Positions 6,726 to 16,072 of a stretch of 64,000 bases of DNA are shown in pieces. Below the pieces are notes generated by a model that saw only the letters and a list, made by a program, of their open reading frames with translations, was not told the origin of the DNA and searched no databases. A program made the position numbers and the translations under genes. The stretch spans positions 1-64,000 of the forward strand of contig JAVEZY010000005.1 in the NCBI GenBank assembly GCA_034002745.1. Reading direction: 5' to 3'. Numbering within the stretch: the first letter of the stretch is position 1; each line of letters opens with the position of its first letter. The stretch comes from JAITWN01 sp034002745. GTDB taxonomy: Bacteria; Pseudomonadota; Gammaproteobacteria; SZUA-140.

Positions 6726-7940
6726 ATGATGGACGAGTTCATGTCCGGAGGGGATGTGCTGTTCATGCTCGTGGGCGCCGTCATGGTGCTCGCGATGCAC
6801 GCCGGATTCGCCTTTCTCGAGGTGGGCACGGTGCAGGCCAAGAATCAGGTCAATGCCCTGGTCAAGATCATCGGTGATTTCGGTGTTTCGACGGTCGCCT
6901 ACTTTTTCATCGGCTACGGCATCGCCTACGGTATCGGTTTCTTCGAAGGCGCGCCGGCGCTGTCCGAACGCAACGCCTATGAGCTGGTGAAGTTCTTTTT
7001 TCTGCTGACCTTTGCGGCCGCCATACCGGCGATCATCTCGGGCGGCATCGCGGAGCGGGCGCGCTTCTATCCCCAGCTCGCGGCGAGCTTTCTGATCGTG
7101 GCGCTGATCTATCCGAGCTTCGAGGGCATGGTCTGGAACGGCCTGTTCGGATTCCAGGACTGGCTCGAGGCACGGTTCGGCGCGCCCTTCCATGATTTCG
7201 CCGGCTCGGTGGTCGTCCACGCCATGGGTGGCTGGCTGGCGCTCGCCGCGGTGCTCCTGCTCGGCCCGCGCCGGGGGCGCTACGGCAAGGGCGGCGCCAT
7301 TACCGCGCATCCGCCTTCCAGCATTCCGTTTCTCGCCCTCGGCGCATGGATCCTGTCGGTCGGCTGGTTCGGATTCAATGTGATGTCGGCGCAGTCGGTC
7401 GCCGGCGCCAGCGGACTGGTCGCGCTGAATTCGATCATGGCCATGATGGGCGGAGTGCTCGCCGCCCTGTTCGTGGGCCGTACCGATCCCGGCTTCGTCC
7501 ACAACGGCGCGCTCGCCGGTCTGGTCGCCATCTGCGCCGGCTCCGATATCGTGCACCCCATCGGTGCGCTCGCCATCGGCCTGGTCGCCGGTGCCCTGTT
7601 CGTATGGACTTTCATCCTCACCCAGAATCGCTGGCGCATCGACGATGTGCTCGGCGTCTGGCCACTGCATGGCCTGTGCGGCGTGTGGGGCGGTATCGCG
7701 GCCGGCATCTTCGGTCTGGAGGCGCTGGGTGGCATGGGTGGTGTCAGCCTCGTCGCGCAGTTGTTCGGATGCGCCGTCGGTGTGCTGGTGGCGCTGGTCG
7801 GTGGCACGCTGGTCTACGGGCTGCTGCGCGTCACCGTGGGCATCCGCCTGAGCGCCGAGCAGGAGCATCTCGGTGCGGATCTGGCCATCCACCGTATTCG
7901 CTCCACGGCTTCAGGTATAGAATATCGCGCAAAATCATAG
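6726..7940 (+). CDS. amtB: Ammonium transporter, Amt family
   Basis: 404 residues with the hydrophobic pattern of eleven membrane helices. The pore twin histidines are recognisable in HDFAGSVVVHAMGG (about residues 156-169) and WPLHGLCGVWGG (His near 315). It conducts ammonium/ammonia across the inner membrane. There is no cleavable signal, which many Amt proteins of this length also lack. The usual partner glnK (PII) is not adjacent: a porin remnant lies upstream and miaB 126 bases downstream. A sigma-54-like promoter upstream suggests nitrogen control. The first ATG follows GGGGAG with suitable spacing. Confidence 0.93.
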   Translation: MMDEFMSGGDVLFMLVGAVMVLAMHAGFAFLEVGTVQAKNQVNALVKIIGDFGVSTVAYFFIGYGIAYGIGFFEGAPALSERNAYELVKFFFLLTFAAAIPAIISGGIAERARFYPQLAASFLIVALIYPSFEGMVWNGLFGFQDWLEARFGAPFHDFAGSVVVHAMGGWLALAAVLLLGPRRGRYGKGGAITAHPPSSIPFLALGAWILSVGWFGFNVMSAQSVAGASGLVALNSIMAMMGGVLAALFVGRTDPGFVHNGALAGLVAICAGSDIVHPIGALAIGLVAGALFVWTFILTQNRWRIDDVLGVWPLHGLCGVWGGIAAGIFGLEALGGMGGVSLVAQLFGCAVGVLVALVGGTLVYGLLRVTVGIRLSAEQEHLGADLAIHRIRSTASGIEYRAKS

Positions 7941-8066
7941 CCTTGATACGGCGCTGCCCGGCGGGCGCGGACGCCGGGCGAGTGCGGAGTGGGCAGCGGT
8001 TTGGCTGGAAAAGTCGACGTCAACGTAGTAGCTTAGGAGCCTTCGCCACTGCGTTATCCGGGGAGC

Positions 8067-9437
8067 ATGAAACGCAAGCTATATATCAAGACCTTCGGCT
8101 GCCAGATGAATGAGTACGACTCCGCCAGGATGGTGGATGCCTTGGTTGAATGTGGTTTCGAGCTTGCGAACCAACCTGAAGACGCGGACGTCATCCTGGT
8201 CAACACCTGTTCGGTGAGAGAGAAGGCCCAGGAAAAGCTGTTCTCCCAACTCGGCCGCTGGCGCCCCTGGAAGCAGGAGCGAGCCGGCCGCGTGCTTGGC
8301 GTGGGCGGTTGCGTTGCCAGTCAGGAGGGCGAGGCGCTGCGCGAGCGTGCGCCCTATGTCGATCTGGTCTTCGGTCCCCAGACGTTGCATCGCCTGCCGC
8401 AGATGCTCGAGGAGCACCTGCGCACCCGGCGCGCGGTGGTGGACATCAGCTTCCCCGAGATCGAGAAATTCGATTGTCTCCCCGCGCCGCGCGCCGAAGG
8501 CACGACGGCGTTCGTTTCGGTGATGGAGGGATGCAGCAAGTACTGCACCTTCTGCGTCGTGCCCTATACCCGCGGCGAGGAAGTCAGTCGCCCGTTCGAA
8601 TCGGTATTGCGGGAAGTGAGGGCGCTGGCCGCCCAGGGCGTGCGCGAAGTGACGCTGCTCGGGCAGAACGTCAACGCCTACCGCGGCATGATGGATGACG
8701 GCACCGAAGCCGATCTGGCGCTGCTGCTGCACTACGTCGCGGCGATCGAGGGCATCGGCCGCGTCCGTTACACGACCTCGCATCCCGTGGAATTCAGCGA
8801 CAGCCTGGTGAGTACCTATGCCGAACTGCCGCAGCTCGCCGATCACGTCCATTTGCCGGTGCAGAGCGGTTCGGATCGCGTCCTGGCGCGCATGAAGCGC
8901 GGACACACGGTGCTCGAATATCGCTCCCTGATCCGCCGGCTGCGTCAGGCGCGACCGACACTCAGCCTGTCCTCGGATTTCATCGTCGGGTTCCCCGGCG
9001 AGACCGAGGCGGACTTCCGGGCGACGATGGATCTGATCGAGGAGCTGCGTTTCGATCACGCTTTCAGTTTCATCTATAGCGCGCGACCCGGCACGCCGGC
9101 GGCAGCGCTGCCCGACGATGTTCCCCAGGAAGTGAAGGAGGAGCGCCTGGCGCGCCTGCAATCGCGGCTCAATGAGATCGCTGCCGAGTTCAATCAGGCG
9201 ATGATCGGTACCCGGCAGCGGGTGCTGGCGGAGCGCGTATCGCGCAAGTCCGCCTCCGAACTGGCGGGTCGCGCCGCGAACAACCGCATCGTGGTTTTCC
9301 CCGGCAATGCCCGGCTGATCGGCCGTTTCGTCGATGTGCGGATCACCTCATGCAATGCCAACTCCCTGCGCGGCGAACTCATCGCCGGCGCATCAACGGA
9401 CAGGACAAGTGAAGTCAGCGCAGCAAACTGGTGTTGA
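8067..9437 (+). CDS. miaB: tRNA-2-methylthio-N6-dimethylallyladenosine synthase MiaB
   Basis: 456 residues. The N-terminal UPF0004 domain holds the three cysteines of the auxiliary iron-sulfur cluster (TFGCQMNEYDS, VNTCSVREKA, GVGGCVASQ); the radical-SAM CxxxCxxC is CSKYCTFC near residue 156; a TRAM domain closes the protein. It thiomethylates A37 of tRNAs reading UNN codons. GGGGAG just before ATG 8067 supports the start. It heads the conserved miaB-phoH-ybeY-corC-lnt order. Confidence 0.97.
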   Translation: MKRKLYIKTFGCQMNEYDSARMVDALVECGFELANQPEDADVILVNTCSVREKAQEKLFSQLGRWRPWKQERAGRVLGVGGCVASQEGEALRERAPYVDLVFGPQTLHRLPQMLEEHLRTRRAVVDISFPEIEKFDCLPAPRAEGTTAFVSVMEGCSKYCTFCVVPYTRGEEVSRPFESVLREVRALAAQGVREVTLLGQNVNAYRGMMDDGTEADLALLLHYVAAIEGIGRVRYTTSHPVEFSDSLVSTYAELPQLADHVHLPVQSGSDRVLARMKRGHTVLEYRSLIRRLRQARPTLSLSSDFIVGFPGETEADFRATMDLIEELRFDHAFSFIYSARPGTPAAALPDDVPQEVKEERLARLQSRLNEIAAEFNQAMIGTRQRVLAERVSRKSASELAGRAANNRIVVFPGNARLIGRFVDVRITSCNANSLRGELIAGASTDRTSEVSAANWC

Positions 9438-9494
9438 GCAGTTCAGTCCGGACCCGGCGCCGTCGTTGCGCGCGGCAGCATCGGAAGCACGAGC

Positions 9495-10538
9495 ATGAGC
9501 GCTGAGGCTGCGCCCGAAACCTGTGAGCTCGTGCTCGAGCCCGAGGACAACCAGCGACTGGCCAGCCTGTGCGGCCAGTTCGACGAGAATCTGCGGGAAG
9601 TCGAGCGGCGGCTCGGTGTGGAGCTCAACAACCGCGGCAATGTCTTCCGCATCATCGGGCCGGAGGCGTCGGTGGAGTCGGCACGACGTGCCCTCCTGCG
9701 CCTGTATGCCGATACCGAGGCCGGGACGCTGACGGCTGCGCGCGTGCATCTCCTGCTGCAGGCCGAGGATGACGGCGCCAGTACGGTGAATGCCGGCGCG
9801 GACGAGGTTGCGCCCGAGCGTGGTGCGCGCATCAGCACCCGCAGCGGGGCCATCGTGCCGCGCGGCGCGAACCAGCGCCGCTACGTGGAAAACATCCGTT
9901 CCTGCGACATCAATTTCGGCATCGGACCGGCGGGTACGGGCAAGACCTATCTGGCGGTCGCCTGCGCGGTCGAGGCCCTGGAGCGGGAGCAGGTGCGGCG
10001 CATCCTGCTGGTGCGGCCGGCGGTGGAGGCGGGCGAGCGCCTCGGTTTCCTCCCGGGCGATCTGGCGCAGAAGATCGACCCGTATCTGCGGCCGCTCTAC
10101 GACGCGCTCTATGAAATGCTCGGCTTCGACCGTGTCAGCAAGCTCATCGAGCGCAATGTCATCGAGGTGGCGCCGCTTGCGTACATGCGCGGACGCACCC
10201 TGAATGAATCGTTCATCATCCTCGATGAGGCGCAGAACACCACCACCGAGCAGATGAAGATGTTCCTGACCCGCATCGGCTTCGGTTCCACCGTGGTCGT
10301 CACCGGAGACATCACTCAGGTCGATCTGCCGCGGGACAAGGAATCCGGTCTGCGCCATGTGATCGAGATCCTCAAGCACATCGAGGGCATCAGCTTCGTC
10401 TTCTTCCAGTCGCGCGACGTGGTTCGTCATCCGCTGGTGCAGCGCATCGTCGCCGCCTACGAACAGGCGGAACTGACGAAAGGTGGCGGCAGGGATGGTG
10501 CGCGTTCCGGCCGCAAGGGCGGAGGCAATCCCTCGTGA
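9495..10538 (+). CDS. ybeZ: PhoH-like ATPase (YbeZ)
   Basis: 347 residues. An N-terminal KH-like segment is followed by a P-loop ATPase: Walker A GPAGTGKT near residue 145 and Walker B SFIILDEAQN. PhoH/YbeZ proteins are RNA-associated ATPases that partner the YbeY endoribonuclease, which is encoded next with a four-base overlap (GTGA). The C-terminal tail is basic and glycine-rich. ATG 9495 is the first start that keeps the family N-terminus; the RBS is weak. Confidence 0.93.
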   Translation: MSAEAAPETCELVLEPEDNQRLASLCGQFDENLREVERRLGVELNNRGNVFRIIGPEASVESARRALLRLYADTEAGTLTAARVHLLLQAEDDGASTVNAGADEVAPERGARISTRSGAIVPRGANQRRYVENIRSCDINFGIGPAGTGKTYLAVACAVEALEREQVRRILLVRPAVEAGERLGFLPGDLAQKIDPYLRPLYDALYEMLGFDRVSKLIERNVIEVAPLAYMRGRTLNESFIILDEAQNTTTEQMKMFLTRIGFGSTVVVTGDITQVDLPRDKESGLRHVIEILKHIEGISFVFFQSRDVVRHPLVQRIVAAYEQAELTKGGGRDGARSGRKGGGNPS

Positions 10539-11044
10539 CGATGCGGCTGGAAGTCGATGTCCAGTATGCGCTGGATGACGAAAAGGGCGATGCCTGGCTG
10601 CCGGAGGCGGAAGGGATCGAGGCCTGGGCGCAGGCCGCCCTCGGCGGTCGCCGCGATGCCGCGCAGTTCGTGCTGCGCATCGTCGGGGAACAGGAAGGCC
10701 GCGAACTCAACGAACATTATCGCGCACGGAAAGGGCCGACCAATGTCCTGTCCTTTCCGTTCGAGCATCCCGATCTGCTCGATCCGCCGTTGCTCGGCGA
10801 CGTGGTCATCTGCGCTCCGGTAGTGGAGCGCGAGGCCGCGGAGCAGGGCAAGACGGCGCAGGCCCATTGGGCGCACCTGGTGATTCACGGGTTGCTGCAT
10901 CTGATCGGATATGACCATGAAGAGGAGAATGAAGCCGTGATCATGGAAAGCGTGGAACGCAAGGTCCTGGCTGGACTTGGCTTCCCCGACCCGTACGCCG
11001 GCGAGACCGCCATTGCGGAATCCTTGCCCGGAGGCGGGGCATGA
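10535..11044 (+). CDS. ybeY: Endoribonuclease YbeY (16S rRNA maturation)
   Basis: 169 residues. The zinc site HGLLHLIGYDH matches the family signature HGxLHxxGYDH, and the GPTNVLSFPF strand is typical. YbeY takes part in 16S rRNA 3'-end maturation and ribosome quality control. GTG 10535 is preferred because GGAGG at 10521-10525 is nine bases ahead and it couples to the ybeZ stop; ATG 10541 is an alternative two codons later. The stop overlaps the corC start (ATGA). Confidence 0.95.
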   Translation: MTMRLEVDVQYALDDEKGDAWLPEAEGIEAWAQAALGGRRDAAQFVLRIVGEQEGRELNEHYRARKGPTNVLSFPFEHPDLLDPPLLGDVVICAPVVEREAAEQGKTAQAHWAHLVIHGLLHLIGYDHEEENEAVIMESVERKVLAGLGFPDPYAGETAIAESLPGGGA

Positions 11045-11937
11045 ACGACAGTCAACCTGCGAGTACGGAGCCGCAGCAGCGCTCCTGGCTCGATCGCATC
11101 AGCAAGGCCCTCACCGGCAGCGACGGGCCGCGCAATCGTGAGGAACTGCTGGAATCGCTGCGCGAAGCGCAGCAGCGCGGTCTGATCGATGCCGAGGCCC
11201 TGGTCATGCTCGAGGGGGTGCTCGAAGTCAACGAGATGCAGGTCGGCGACATCATGATCCCGCGCGCGCAGATGGTCGTGGTTCAGCGCGACGCCACGCT
11301 GGAGGAAATCCTGCCCATCCTTGCCGAGTCACAGCACTCACGCTTCCCGGTGATCGGCGAGAGCAGGGATGAAGTGCTCGGCATCATGCTGGCCAAGGAT
11401 CTGCTGCCCTATTTCGCCTCCAGCCGGGAGAAGGAGTTCCACGTTGGAGACATCCTGCGTCCCGCGCTGTTCATCCCCGAAAGCAAGCGTCTCAATGTGC
11501 TGCTGAAGGAGTTCCGTTCCAGCCGCAATCACATCGCGCTGGTGGTGGACGAATACGGCGGCATCGACGGGATGGTGACCATCGAGGACGTGCTGGAACA
11601 GATCGTGGGAGAAATCGTCGACGAGCACGACGTGGATGACCAGATCTACATCATGAAGCATGGCGAGCGGCACTTCACGGTCAAGGCGCTGACGCCGATC
11701 GATGAGTTCAACGACTATTTCGGCGCCGCATTCAGCGACGAGGAGTTCGATACCATCGGCGGTCTGGTGATGAGTGAGTTCGGTCGTCTGCCGCGGCGCG
11801 GCGAGACGCTGGACGTCGATCGCTTCCGCTTCAAGGTGCTGCATGCCGACAGCCGTCGGGTGCATCTGCTGCAGGTGGTGCCGGCTACCGGCGAGGCCGC
11901 GGTCGATGCGTCGGCGACCCGGGCTCATCAGTCCTGA
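11041..11937 (+). CDS. corC: CorC/YbeX, CBS-domain protein (magnesium/cobalt homeostasis, cytosolic type)
   Basis: 298 residues with no membrane segments. It has two CBS domains (VGDIMIPRAQMVVVQ... and VGDILRPALFIPESKRLN) and a C-terminal CorC_HlyC domain (FDTIGGLVMSEFGRLPRRGET). HVALVVDEYGG-type motif is present as NHIALVVDEYGGIDGMVTIEDVLEQIVGEI split over the second CBS repeat. E. coli YbeX/CorC is linked to divalent cation handling and to ribosome assembly. It is translationally coupled to ybeY and followed 22 bases later by lnt. Confidence 0.94.
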   Translation: MNDSQPASTEPQQRSWLDRISKALTGSDGPRNREELLESLREAQQRGLIDAEALVMLEGVLEVNEMQVGDIMIPRAQMVVVQRDATLEEILPILAESQHSRFPVIGESRDEVLGIMLAKDLLPYFASSREKEFHVGDILRPALFIPESKRLNVLLKEFRSSRNHIALVVDEYGGIDGMVTIEDVLEQIVGEIVDEHDVDDQIYIMKHGERHFTVKALTPIDEFNDYFGAAFSDEEFDTIGGLVMSEFGRLPRRGETLDVDRFRFKVLHADSRRVHLLQVVPATGEAAVDASATRAHQS

Positions 11938-11959
11938 TCCGTAGAGTCGGATTCCTCCG

Positions 11960-13456
11960 ATGAGGCGCATGCCGCGCTGGGTGGGCGCCTCGGCGGCTCT
12001 GGCCGCTGGCGCCGCCTGGCCCCTCGCCTTCGCTCCGTTCGCATGGTCGCCGCTTGCGCTGGCGGCGCTCGCCGTGCTGTTCGCGCTGTGGCGAAGCGCG
12101 AGTCCCTGGCAGGCGTTCCGCCGCGGATATCTCTTCGGGCTGGGCATGTTCGGCGTGGGGGTGTACTGGGTTTACATCTCCATGTTCTGGTACGGCGGGA
12201 TGGGGGTCGCGCTGTCGACCTTCGTCACCGCGCTCCTTGCCGCGACGATGGCGTTCTTTCCGGCGCTGGCCGGGCTCGCTGGCGTCATGCTCGCGCGCGG
12301 CCGCGGGCCTTTCGCCGCTGTGCTCATCCTGCCCGCGGCCTGGACGCTGGCGGAGTGGGCGCGTGGCTGGTTTCTCACCGGGTTCACCTGGCTGCAGATC
12401 GGCTACAGCCAGATCGATACGCCGCTCGCCGGCTACGCGCCCGTGCTCGGCGTGTACGGCATGTCGCTGTGCGCCGCCCTGAGCGCCGCGCTGCTGCTCG
12501 CAATGATCGCCAGAGATGCGCCGAAACGACTGCGCACCGGCGCGCTGGCCGCGGTCGCGGTGCTGTGGCTGGGTGGCGCCGCGCTCGAGCGGATCGAGTG
12601 GACGCGCGAAGCCGGAGCGCCGCTGCGTGTCGCACTGGTGCAGGGCAATATCTCCCAGGATCTGAAATGGCAACCGGCAATGCGCGAGGTCAGCGTCGAG
12701 CTCTATGCCCGGCTCAGCAGGCCGCATTGGGAAGGCAGCGATCTGGTGGTCTGGCCGGAAACGGCGATTCCCATGACCTATGCCGATGCCCGCCCATGGC
12801 TGGATGAACTTGCCGCCGAGGCCGGCGCCGGTGGCGCCTCGCTGCTGGCCGGCCTGATCTACGTCGACCCGCGCAGCGGCCGTTATTACAACAGCATGGT
12901 CAACGCCGCGCGTCATCAGGAGATCTATCACAAGCGCCATCTGGTGCCGTTCACCGAGTACCTGCCGCTCAGGGCATTGTTCGGCGACCTGGTCGATGCC
13001 TTTGCCATCCCGATGTCCGATTTCGCATCCGGCGCTGCCGATCAGCCGCCGATCTCCGCCGCCGGTCAGCGGCTGGGGGTGTCGATCTGCTTCGAGGATG
13101 CATTCGGCGAGGAACTGATCCGCGATCTGCCGGAGGCGACGCTGCTGGTCAATGTCAGCAATGACGCCTGGTTTCGCGATTCGTCGGCTCCCGCGCAGCA
13201 TCTGCAGATCGCGCGCATGCGCGCGCTGGAGGCCGGGCGCTGGATGGCGCGGGGTACCAATACGGGCATGACAGCCATCGTTGATAACAAGGGAAGGCTG
13301 GTCGACATCGCGCCTCCGTTCGTCGCCCATGTGCTGGCCGGAGAGGTGCAGCCCCGTGCCGGTTCGACACCCTATGTGCGCATCGGCAACCTGGGGTTCC
13401 TGCTGCTGGCGCTGTCCATGTTGGGCGCGGCGTTCATGCAGCGGAGGGCCGCATGA
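11960..13456 (+). CDS. lnt: Apolipoprotein N-acyltransferase Lnt
   Basis: 498 residues. Several N-terminal membrane helices precede a nitrilase-fold periplasmic domain with the catalytic triad in WPETAIP (Glu), HKRHLVPFTEYLP (Lys) and SICFEDAFGEE (Cys); one helix closes the protein. It adds the third acyl chain to lipoproteins in the inner membrane. The stop overlaps the next start by four bases. Confidence 0.96.
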   Translation: MRRMPRWVGASAALAAGAAWPLAFAPFAWSPLALAALAVLFALWRSASPWQAFRRGYLFGLGMFGVGVYWVYISMFWYGGMGVALSTFVTALLAATMAFFPALAGLAGVMLARGRGPFAAVLILPAAWTLAEWARGWFLTGFTWLQIGYSQIDTPLAGYAPVLGVYGMSLCAALSAALLLAMIARDAPKRLRTGALAAVAVLWLGGAALERIEWTREAGAPLRVALVQGNISQDLKWQPAMREVSVELYARLSRPHWEGSDLVVWPETAIPMTYADARPWLDELAAEAGAGGASLLAGLIYVDPRSGRYYNSMVNAARHQEIYHKRHLVPFTEYLPLRALFGDLVDAFAIPMSDFASGAADQPPISAAGQRLGVSICFEDAFGEELIRDLPEATLLVNVSNDAWFRDSSAPAQHLQIARMRALEAGRWMARGTNTGMTAIVDNKGRLVDIAPPFVAHVLAGEVQPRAGSTPYVRIGNLGFLLLALSMLGAAFMQRRAA

Positions 13457-14343
13457 GCGCGCGCAAGCCCCGCATCGGTCTCGTGCTCGGCAGCGGCTCG
13501 GCCAGGGGATGGGCGCACATCGGTGTCATCCGTGCGCTGGAAGCGGCCGGGCTGCGGCCGGATGTGGTATGCGGCACCTCGATCGGCGCGCTGGTCGGCG
13601 CCGCGTATGCGGCGGGTGAACTCGATCGCTTCGAGGCCTGGGTACGCAGCCTGGACCTCAAGGACGTGGTGTCGTTCATGGATGTCAGCCTGAGCAGCGG
13701 TCTGCTCAAGGGCGAGCGCCTGATGGCATTTTTCCGCGCCCACTTCGTGGATCGCCCGCTCGAGGAACTGGCGATCCCCTTCGGTGCGGTGGCGACCGCG
13801 CTCGATACCGGCGCCGAGGTCTGGCTGCGCAGCGGATCGACCGTCGATGCGGTGCGCGCATCCATCGCGCTGCCGGGACTGTTCGCGCCCGCGCTGCGCG
13901 GCGATGAGGTGCTGGTCGACGGCGGTCTGGTCAATCCGGTGCCGGTGTCGCTGGCGCGGGCGATGGGTGCGGACGTGCTGATCGCGGTCGATCTCAATGC
14001 CGCCATTCTCGGCCGCCACCTGCGTGACTCGACCCCCGGCGAGATTCCTGCCAGTGATGTCGGCGACTGGATGAGCCGCCTGCACAAGAGCCTGAGCGCG
14101 CTGGTGCCAGCCCGTGCCAGCGCCCCGAAGAAGCCATCGATCCTCGACGTGCTCGCCTCCAGCATCAACATCATGCAGGTCCGGATCACGCGCAGCCGCA
14201 TGGCCGGCGAACCCCCCGACCTGATCGTCGCGCCCCGCCTGTCTCATCTCGGCCTGCTGGATTTCCACTGCGCCGCCGAAGCGATCGAAGAAGGACGCAG
14301 GGCGGTCGAGCGGGTGGCGCATAGCCTGCCGCAATTCGACTGA
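13453..14343 (+). CDS. Patatin-like phospholipase, RssA/NTE family
   Basis: 296 residues. The serine hydrolase motif GTSIGAL (GxSxG) follows the glycine-rich GSGSARGWAHIG oxyanion loop, and the catalytic aspartate sits in VDGGLVNPVPV, so the Ser-Asp dyad is intact. The natural substrate is unknown; related RssA and NTE-type proteins are lipid esterases. There is no signal peptide. It is coupled to lnt by an ATGA overlap, a placement that suggests a membrane-lipid role, but this is inference. Confidence 0.9.
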   Translation: MSARKPRIGLVLGSGSARGWAHIGVIRALEAAGLRPDVVCGTSIGALVGAAYAAGELDRFEAWVRSLDLKDVVSFMDVSLSSGLLKGERLMAFFRAHFVDRPLEELAIPFGAVATALDTGAEVWLRSGSTVDAVRASIALPGLFAPALRGDEVLVDGGLVNPVPVSLARAMGADVLIAVDLNAAILGRHLRDSTPGEIPASDVGDWMSRLHKSLSALVPARASAPKKPSILDVLASSINIMQVRITRSRMAGEPPDLIVAPRLSHLGLLDFHCAAEAIEEGRRAVERVAHSLPQFD

Positions 14344-14579
14344 ACAAGGGCGGAGCAGACCCCGTTCCCTCGCTCGCGCCGGGACCGTCCCCTGGTATCT
14401 AGCCTTCCATTCGGGCCGCCAAGCAAGCGCCGCTCGCTACGTCTGCAGTTCCGATGATTCGCGTCTCTGTGTGATCGCCCTGCGGCCAGAACTCATAAGA
14501 CGTTCGCATTATGCAGGGCCGAGCGTCCCTGCCGATACGTGGGGATGACTCAGTCATTGTCCGCAAGGGGGAGAGAATC

Positions 14580-15164
14580 ATGAAGAACGTCATTCGAGCG
14601 GCTGTGGTTGCCGGCCTGGTGCTTTCGTCTGGTGCATTGCACGCCAAGGATATCGAGCAGGGTACGGTCGCCATACTCGGCGATCTCGATCTGTCGTTCG
14701 TGTCGACCACGCTGGACTTGGGGGGCGGCGCGGAGCTGGAGACCGATACCACATCCATATCGGCTTCGGCGCTGTACTTTGTATCCAGGAATTTCGGGTT
14801 GGGGTTCAGATGGAGCTATGAAAATCAGGAGGTTGCTGCAATGGGGCTCTCCGCCGAAACCACAATCAGCACGATCGGTCCAGCGGCTGCGCTCAACATC
14901 AGCATGAATGATCGCACGAGCTTTCAGCTTATCGGAAGCCTGGATTATGCGGCCATAGAAGAGAGAGATACGTTCGGGTTCTCTGATGATGTGGACGGCT
15001 GGGGGTTGTCGGCGGTAGCCAGACTGAGCTACTTCCTCAACGATTTCGTATCGGTCGATGGCAGCCTTTCCTATTCCTTCCTCGAGCTGGAGGATGATTC
15101 CGGTAACTCCGCTGATCTGGATGGTGCTGGCATCGGCCTTGGCCTTACCGTCTATGTTCCGTGA
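14580..15164 (+). CDS. Putative outer-membrane beta-barrel protein
   Basis: 194 residues starting at ATG 14580, preceded by GGGGGAGAG. A signal peptide ends near LSSGALHA-KD. The rest alternates polar and hydrophobic residues in strands separated by acidic turns (SFVSTTLDLGGG, NFGLGFRWSYE, FVSVDGSLSYSFLEL, GAGIGLGLTVYVP), as in small eight-stranded barrels. It lacks a terminal F/W/Y residue at the very end (VYVP). No specific function is recognised. It lies 16 bases ahead of a PEGA lipoprotein, probably as a two-gene unit. Confidence 0.7.
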   Translation: MKNVIRAAVVAGLVLSSGALHAKDIEQGTVAILGDLDLSFVSTTLDLGGGAELETDTTSISASALYFVSRNFGLGFRWSYENQEVAAMGLSAETTISTIGPAAALNISMNDRTSFQLIGSLDYAAIEERDTFGFSDDVDGWGLSAVARLSYFLNDFVSVDGSLSYSFLELEDDSGNSADLDGAGIGLGLTVYVP

Positions 15165-15180
15165 TCGCGGGGAGATACGA

Positions 15181-15804
15181 ATGTTGATCAAGGGGACAAA
15201 ATTGGCTTGTTTGATGGCTGTGGCGTCCATTGTGGGGGGCTGCGCAACCATATTCACCGGGAGCACGCAGGAGGTCAGCCTGCAGTCGAATCCAAGCGGT
15301 GCAACGGTGATGATCGATGGCCGGATCATGGGCGAGACACCGCTGACGGCCCGCATCGACAAGACGACCAACCGCACCCTGATTGTCGAAAAGGAGGGAT
15401 ACAAGACGTTTACTACGCGCATGGATACGCGGATGAACCCCCTGTTCTGGGGCAATATCGTCATCGGCGGGTTTCTCGGCAGCACCACCGATGCGGCATC
15501 CGGCGCAGTGCATGAGTATTCTCCAAGCCAATTTATGATCTCACTGGAACGAGACGACCAGGGTTTCGAGGCCGTAGTGGTCCAGGATGCCAGGAGGAAG
15601 GCCAAGGATTTCATTGTGGTGGGATACAGCAGCCTTGTGGAAGATTTGCATCGGGGCGAAGGGCCTCATCTCGCCTCGTTGCTCGCCATGCTGTCGGTGC
15701 CCGAGGATTCCAGGGGAGACGTCGTGCGTAAGATGAAAGCGCTGTCGGATGTCTATACGGAGATCCCTGTCTTCGCCGATCACGTGATCGATATCGCCCA
15801 CTGA
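15181..15804 (+). CDS. PEGA-domain lipoprotein
   Basis: 207 residues from ATG 15181. The N-terminus is a lipoprotein signal (VASIVGGC, lipobox VGGC near residue 18). Next is a PEGA-type surface domain: VSLQSNPSGATVMIDGRIMGETPL followed by a lysine-rich strand and EGYKTF, split here by the reader for clarity. A hydrophobic glycine-rich stretch (NIVIGGFLGSTTDAA) and an unassigned C-terminal 80 residues follow. A similar N-terminal CATIFTG-STQ form is common in small envelope lipoproteins. It likely works at the cell surface or periplasm with the barrel protein upstream; this is inferred from spacing only. Confidence 0.78.
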   Translation: MLIKGTKLACLMAVASIVGGCATIFTGSTQEVSLQSNPSGATVMIDGRIMGETPLTARIDKTTNRTLIVEKEGYKTFTTRMDTRMNPLFWGNIVIGGFLGSTTDAASGAVHEYSPSQFMISLERDDQGFEAVVVQDARRKAKDFIVVGYSSLVEDLHRGEGPHLASLLAMLSVPEDSRGDVVRKMKALSDVYTEIPVFADHVIDIAH

Positions 15805-15986
15805 TCGATCTGCCGTGCCCATCCGACACCCCCTGCTTAACGAAGGATGGGTGCCGGGATATTGGTTCTTCCATGACATTCTGACCCGCGTGCGAGGCCG
15901 CATCATGACTGCCGTACCGGCATGGGACGCTGCCGGTTTGACGGCGGGAGCGAAGACTCGCAACTCAGGTCCCGCGCTGGCTTGTT

Positions 15987-16019
15987 GAGGACAGTCCCCT
16001 AACAGCGGGGACTGTCCTC
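15987..16019. repeat. Perfect 13-bp hairpin, REP-like element
   Basis: GAGGACAGTCCCC (15987-15999), loop TAACAGC, then GGGGACTGTCCTC (16007-16019). It lacks a T-run, so a rho-independent terminator is not indicated. The core GGGGACTGTCC resembles dispersed palindromic elements rather than a gene-specific operator. It lies between two plus-strand genes. Confidence 0.7.
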
Positions 16020-16072
16020 TTCCCGTGTCCCCAGATGACTTCCCGCCCCCATCTGACGCATCATGATCCCCC

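Noticed and set aside
15813..15855. Terminator hairpin after the PEGA lipoprotein (CCCATCC / GGATGGG)
   Set aside because: A seven-pair stem with a loop near 20 bases and no T-run is too weak to call.
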